Source of the DNA: an uncultured Lachnospiraceae bacterium
GTDB taxonomy: Bacteria; Bacillota; Clostridia; Lachnospirales; Lachnospiraceae
Reading direction: 5' to 3'
DNA length: 64,000 nt
Assembly (NCBI GenBank): GCA_910578405.1
Contig: CAJTQO010000007.1
Location: 22,328 to 86,327, forward strand
Part shown: positions 60,171 through 64,000 of the stretch, in pieces
Layout: each line of letters begins with the position of its first letter
How positions within the stretch are numbered: position 1 is the first letter of the stretch
Notes under the pieces: model-generated
Database searches by the model: none
The model's input: only the letters and a program-made list of their open reading frames with translations
What the model was told of the DNA's origin: nothing
Translations under genes and position numbers: made by a program

Positions 60171-60218
60171 ATTGTATTATTTAAATAATACAATAGGACA
60201 TCTGGAGAGATTTGTCAA
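60171..60218 (-). promoter_or_regulatory. promoter and GntR operator of the ABC operon
   Basis: On the minus strand TTGACA (60218-60213), 17 bp, TATTGT (60195-60190). Overlapping the -10 and the start region is a perfect 24-bp palindrome, ATTGTATTATTT followed by its exact complement (60171-60194), in the style of YtrA-type sites (TGTAnTA...TAnTACA). The remaining gap 60219-60570 holds no gene. Confidence 0.8.
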
Positions 60219-60570
60219 GGGAGTTGGGGAATTTTCCTGAATAAATCCGTAAATATTTTCTAAAACTTGCTATTTTACACAAAAGGCAATGTTAATTACC
60301 GCCGATTGTTTTCTCAGATTGCATGATAGATAAGGCGCCTTTCAAAATGATAAAACCGGAAACCGTATTTTTCAAAGGATATGGTAAATTATGGGATGCT
60401 GTGTTATCATAACAGGAAAGACGCATACCATAATAGTGGGCTTTGAAGATAAAAAAACAGATGTGGGAACCGGAAACAGAATCTGCCAGTGAACAAGAGC
60501 CGTGAACCCCTTCCATGGAAGTGGGCTTTCGTATGGCAGATGCAGAACTGGAATAAAAAGGAGGAGCATT

Positions 60571-61188
60571 ATGAAGGTTTTAATGGTCAATGGAAGTCCC
60601 CATGCCAAAGGGAATACGTATATCGCCTTGCACGAAATGGAGCAGGTTTTTGCCGGAGAGGGCATTGAGACGGAGATTTTGCAGGTTGGCAGCCAGGGAA
60701 TCCGGGGCTGTATTGGCTGCGGCGCGTGCAAGACAAAAGGAAAATGCGTTTTCGACGATATGGTGAATGAGGCTGCGCCGAAATTGGAAGCCTGTGATGG
60801 CTTAGTGGTGGGCAGCCCGGTTTATTACGCGTCGGCCAATGCTACCCTGGTGGCATTTCTGACCAGGCTGTTTTACAGTACGTCTTTTGATAAGACAATG
60901 AAGGTAGGGGCCAGTGTGGTTGCGGCGCGCCGGGGTGGGCTGTCTGCCGCTTTTGACGAATTGAACAAATTTTTCACCATCGCCGGTATGCCGGTGGCGT
61001 CGGGCCAGTATTGGAACAGCATCCATGGAAGGCTGCCCGGAGAGGCGGCGCAAGATGTGGAAGGGCTGCAGATTATGCGCACTCTGGCAAGGAATATGGC
61101 ATTTTTAATGAAGAGCATAGCGCTTGGCAAGGCAGAGTATGGCATTCCCCAAAAAGAGGCGGCGCAGCAGATGAATTTTATCCGTTGA
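60571..61188 (+). CDS. flavodoxin-fold NAD(P)H-dependent FMN reductase with Cys motif
   Basis: A 205-aa flavoprotein. FMN loop NGSPHAKGNTY at the start, CIGCGACKTKGKC with a Cys pattern usual for the Fe-S/flavodoxin-like reductases of Clostridia, and GSPVYYASANATL in the middle. It probably reduces quinones or FMN. AAAGGAGGA lies 6-7 bp before ATG. Confidence 0.88.
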   Translation: MKVLMVNGSPHAKGNTYIALHEMEQVFAGEGIETEILQVGSQGIRGCIGCGACKTKGKCVFDDMVNEAAPKLEACDGLVVGSPVYYASANATLVAFLTRLFYSTSFDKTMKVGASVVAARRGGLSAAFDELNKFFTIAGMPVASGQYWNSIHGRLPGEAAQDVEGLQIMRTLARNMAFLMKSIALGKAEYGIPQKEAAQQMNFIR

Positions 61189-61226
61189 TGTTTATTTAAA
61201 GCAAACCATGAAAGGAACTTACTGGC

Positions 61227-62216
61227 ATGGTATCCATCAAAGATGTGGCGAAACGTGCGGGAGTGGCGATTTCCACCGTTTCCAAGGTGTTAAACCATTA
61301 CCCAAACGTAAGCGAAGAAACAAAGCAGAGAGTGAATGAGGCAGTGGAAGCGTTGAATTTCATGCCCAATTCCGTAGCGGCAGCGCTGTCCTCCAAGCAG
61401 TCCGGCAGGGTGGCGCTGCTATTGAAGCTGAATAGGAAGACGCAGGCAAGCGATGAAATTAATATGCAGTACCTTTCCGGGGCAATCCATAAGGCAAAGG
61501 AGCTGGGCATGGACGTGGTTACGTTCTTTTATTCCATGTTTGAAGGAAAGTCGGAGGAGGAAATCACCAGGTATCTGCTTTCCCAGAGTATCCATGGAAT
61601 AATTATTTATGGAATGTCCAGAAGGGATAAGGTGCTGCATAAGCTGATAGATTCCCAGGCATTTAAGGCAGTGGCGGTGGATACGCCTGTTTTTAACGAA
61701 AGCACGTCCTCTGTCTGGATTAACCAGGAGCAGGCGCAATATGACGTGGCGCGCAGGACGGTGGAGCAAAACGGGAGCAAAAGCATTCTATACATTGCCG
61801 GCAGAAGGGACGGCTATGTCAGCGGGGAGCGTTTAAAGGGAATTCAGAGGCTGGCAGAGGAGAAGGGACTGAAACTGCTGGTGCGCAACGGGGAAAGTTC
61901 CGAACTGCGGGCCAGGAATATTACATTCCAAAATGCAAAGAATAAGGATGCGGTAGTGTGCGCCTGCGACCTGATGGCAATCGGCGCTATGCGGGCTTTG
62001 ACGGAAATGGATATTTTCCGCCCAGTGTGTGGGTTTGACGGCATTATATTAATGGGGTATGCGGGGAAGCAGATGAATACCGTCAGGCAGGATTTTGCGG
62101 GGATTTCCTCTGCGGCGGTGGAAGAACTGCACCGGCTGATGGAAGGCGGGGAAGGCAGGAACCTGGTGTTGGGTTACGACTTGGTGCGGATGAAATATTT
62201 GGACATTATTTGTTAA
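61227..62216 (+). CDS. LacI-family transcriptional regulator
   Basis: A 329-aa regulator: N-terminal HTH (SIKDVAKRAGVAISTVSKVL, hinge ALSSKQSG) and a periplasmic-binding-protein-like sensor domain (DPx-type IIIYGM, ILYIAGRRDGY, VCGFDGI). It lies just upstream of glycogen phosphorylase, whose promoter has a LacI-type palindrome, so control of glycogen or maltodextrin use is likely. The effector is a sugar by family analogy. Confidence 0.92.
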   Translation: MVSIKDVAKRAGVAISTVSKVLNHYPNVSEETKQRVNEAVEALNFMPNSVAAALSSKQSGRVALLLKLNRKTQASDEINMQYLSGAIHKAKELGMDVVTFFYSMFEGKSEEEITRYLLSQSIHGIIIYGMSRRDKVLHKLIDSQAFKAVAVDTPVFNESTSSVWINQEQAQYDVARRTVEQNGSKSILYIAGRRDGYVSGERLKGIQRLAEEKGLKLLVRNGESSELRARNITFQNAKNKDAVVCACDLMAIGAMRALTEMDIFRPVCGFDGIILMGYAGKQMNTVRQDFAGISSAAVEELHRLMEGGEGRNLVLGYDLVRMKYLDIIC

Positions 62217-62257
62217 ATGTTTACAAAACGGATGAAAAAAACTGTGTATTTTGCTGA

Positions 62258-62286
62258 TTGAAGAAAACGTTTTCCTATGGTATTTT
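62258..62286 (+). promoter_or_regulatory. glycogen phosphorylase promoter with LacI-type operator
   Basis: TTGAAG, 17 bp, TATTTT. The palindrome GAAAACGTTTTC (62263-62274), with the central CG of LacI/CcpA-family sites, lies between the -35 and -10 boxes. Confidence 0.75.
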
Positions 62287-62475
62287 ACTGTACAGGGCAG
62301 GGGCCTGACCGTATATCATAGGCAGGAAATTTCTGGCAGGATACGGTATATGTAAAGGGATACCGGATAAAATGCAATATATAATAAGGGGGTTAGATAT
62401 TGCACGGACAGGGGATGGAAATAGAAAGGCAGAAATAAAAATCAAGGAAAAGAAAGGAAAAGAGAGGTAGAAAGA

Positions 62476-64000
62476 ATGGTACAGCAAGCAAATATGCAGC
62501 GTGATGTATTAGTGACGAACCTGGAACAGCAGTTGGAGGAAGTGGCGCAGGGATTGTTTGGAAGGAAGCTGGAAGGGCTGGACGACAAAGAAATATATGT
62601 GGCGCTGCTGGAGCTGACAAAGAGGCTGATTGATGTTTCCGAACATATTTCCGGTGAGAAGAAGATATATTATATTTCAGCGGAATTCCTTATTGGGAAA
62701 CTGCTTTCCAATAATTTGATTAATCTTGGCATTTATGATAAGGTGGCGTCCATTCTCCAGAGCAAAGGGAAAGATTTGGCAAAGATTGAAGAAGCGGAAC
62801 CGGAACCGTCTCTTGGCAATGGCGGGCTTGGAAGGCTGGCGGCGTGTTTTTTGGATTCCATCGCCACTTTGGGGCTGCCTGGTGAAGGGATTGGCTTAAA
62901 CTATCATTACGGCCTGTTTAAGCAGGTGTTCAGAGACAGGCTCCAGACGGCAGAGAAGAATGACTGGATAGAGGAACGTTCCTGGCTGCGGAAAACAGAC
63001 ACTTCCTTTGACGTATATTTTGGGGAAAAGAAGGTGACGTCCCGGTTATATGATATTGATGTGGTAGGATATGACAATGGGGTAAACAAGCTGCATTTAT
63101 TTGATATCGAATCTTTGGATGAGAGTATGGTAAAAGAGGGAATTGACTTTGATAAGGAAGCCATTGAGAAGAATCTGACGTTGTTTTTATATCCGGACGA
63201 TTCCGACGAGGCAGGCAACCTGCTGCGCATTTACCAGCAGTATTTTATGGTAAGCAATGCGGCGCAACTAATCCTGCAGGAGATGAAAGAGAAGAAATTC
63301 GACTTGCGCAAGATGTATGACCATGCGGTTATCCAGATTAACGATACTCATCCGACTATGGTGATTCCGGAATTAATCCGTATTCTTGTAGATGAAAAAG
63401 CGTTTACTATGGATGAAGCGATTGAAGTGGTAAGCAAAACCTGCGCCTACACCAACCACACAATTCTGGCGGAAGCTTTGGAAAAATGGCCGTTGGAATA
63501 TCTGGAGAAGGTGGTTCCCCAGCTTGTGCCGATTATTAAAGAGCTGGATAAGCGGATTCAGAAGAAATACGATGACCCTAAAGTGCAGATTATTGATAAA
63601 AACAATACGGTACACATGGCGCACATTGATATCCACTATGGTTTTTCCGTAAACGGCGTTGCGGCGATTCATACCGAGATTCTGAAAGAAACGGAGCTGC
63701 ATCCTTTTTATAAGCTTTACCCGGAGAAATTCAATAATAAGACAAATGGCATTACATTCCGCAGATGGCTATTGTCGTGCAACCATGAACTGGCGGACTT
63801 CCTGTCAGAAACCATTGGGGACAGTTACAAAAAAGATGCGGATAAACTGGAAAAATTATTGGATTTTGCGGATAACCAGGAAACGCTGGATAGGCTGGCA
63901 GAGATAAAGATGAACAGAAAGAAAGATTTGGCGGCATATGTAAAGGAAAAAGAGGGCGTGGAATTAAATCCGGATTCCATTTTCGATATACAGGTGAAGA
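62476..64000 (+). CDS. glgP: glycogen/starch phosphorylase, 3' end outside window
   Basis: 508 codons of a GT35 glycogen phosphorylase, which releases glucose-1-phosphate from alpha-1,4-glucans with pyridoxal phosphate. Recognisable: YYISAEFLIGKLL, LGNGGLGRLAACFLDSIATL, GLNYHYGLFKQ, QINDTHPTMVIPELIRIL, and the TKTNGITFRRW-like NNKTNGITFRRWLLSCN near the window end. The PLP lysine region lies beyond the window. ATG 62476 is used; GAGAGG lies 7 bp upstream. Confidence 0.96.
   Translation, partial: MVQQANMQRDVLVTNLEQQLEEVAQGLFGRKLEGLDDKEIYVALLELTKRLIDVSEHISGEKKIYYISAEFLIGKLLSNNLINLGIYDKVASILQSKGKDLAKIEEAEPEPSLGNGGLGRLAACFLDSIATLGLPGEGIGLNYHYGLFKQVFRDRLQTAEKNDWIEERSWLRKTDTSFDVYFGEKKVTSRLYDIDVVGYDNGVNKLHLFDIESLDESMVKEGIDFDKEAIEKNLTLFLYPDDSDEAGNLLRIYQQYFMVSNAAQLILQEMKEKKFDLRKMYDHAVIQINDTHPTMVIPELIRILVDEKAFTMDEAIEVVSKTCAYTNHTILAEALEKWPLEYLEKVVPQLVPIIKELDKRIQKKYDDPKVQIIDKNNTVHMAHIDIHYGFSVNGVAAIHTEILKETELHPFYKLYPEKFNNKTNGITFRRWLLSCNHELADFLSETIGDSYKKDADKLEKLLDFADNQETLDRLAEIKMNRKKDLAAYVKEKEGVELNPDSIFDIQVK

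Overview
The window reads as a chromosomal piece of a gut-type, spore-forming Clostridia species, most likely a member of the Lachnospiraceae. The evidence is the set of backbone genes: a COG0523 metal-chaperone pair, YlmH-type S4 protein, PF06541 membrane protein, archaeal/enterobacterial-style pyrB-pyrI, DUF1836 regulator, HrcA/CIRCE-controlled htpG, a YtrA-type GntR-ABC operon and glycogen phosphorylase. Strong Shine-Dalgarno sites and TTGACA/TATAAT promoters also fit. Species-level naming is not possible from the sequence alone. No rRNA, tRNA or CRISPR array was seen.

Layout. 1-16.7 kb is backbone: the end of a HlyD-like efflux adaptor, bacteriohemerythrin, two metal-chaperone GTPases (one with a His/Cys repeat tail), an S4 RNA-binding protein, a frameshifted membrane protein, a PHP phosphoesterase, pyrI/pyrB, a nitroreductase, a DUF1836 regulator, an FAD dehydrogenase with a long repeat-bearing leader, a PpiC lipoprotein and htpG behind a perfect CIRCE operator. 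At 16.73 kb a SpoIID/LytB-like gene with a C-terminal peptidoglycan-binding domain is cut in two. Its other half lies at 57.0 kb.

16,732-57,012 is a 40.3-kb genomic island, more AT-rich than its flanks except for the type III restriction block. It is bounded by the 13-bp core GGTACCGGAACCA and carries a large serine recombinase at its right end. The attachment core lies inside the 3' end of the recombinase gene. Joining the two island ends in silico, as in a circle, extends the recombinase frame into a 25-residue tail encoded at the island's left end, while excision would also restore a 422-codon host gene. Three copies or remnants of that tail inside the island suggest repeated accretion at the same site. 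Cargo, left to right: WYL regulator; an unknown 511-aa protein with a LigA-like adenylation-domain protein; XRE regulator, AAA+ ATPase and a nuclease-like/glycine-zipper protein; a MerR-controlled DUF2268 operon; a type III restriction-modification pair next to a dead helicase; a set of regulator, peptidase, acetyltransferase and hydrolase genes; an XRE-controlled three-gene membrane cassette; an Rpn-like nuclease; an antitoxin with a broken zeta toxin; and many relics of Tn916-type integrase, relaxase and KilA-N genes. No conjugation machinery or phage structural genes were seen.

57.0-64 kb returns to backbone: the second half of the split gene, a small basic membrane protein, an ABC exporter with its GntR repressor and palindromic operator, a flavodoxin-fold reductase, a LacI-family regulator and the start of glycogen phosphorylase with a LacI-type operator in its promoter spacer.
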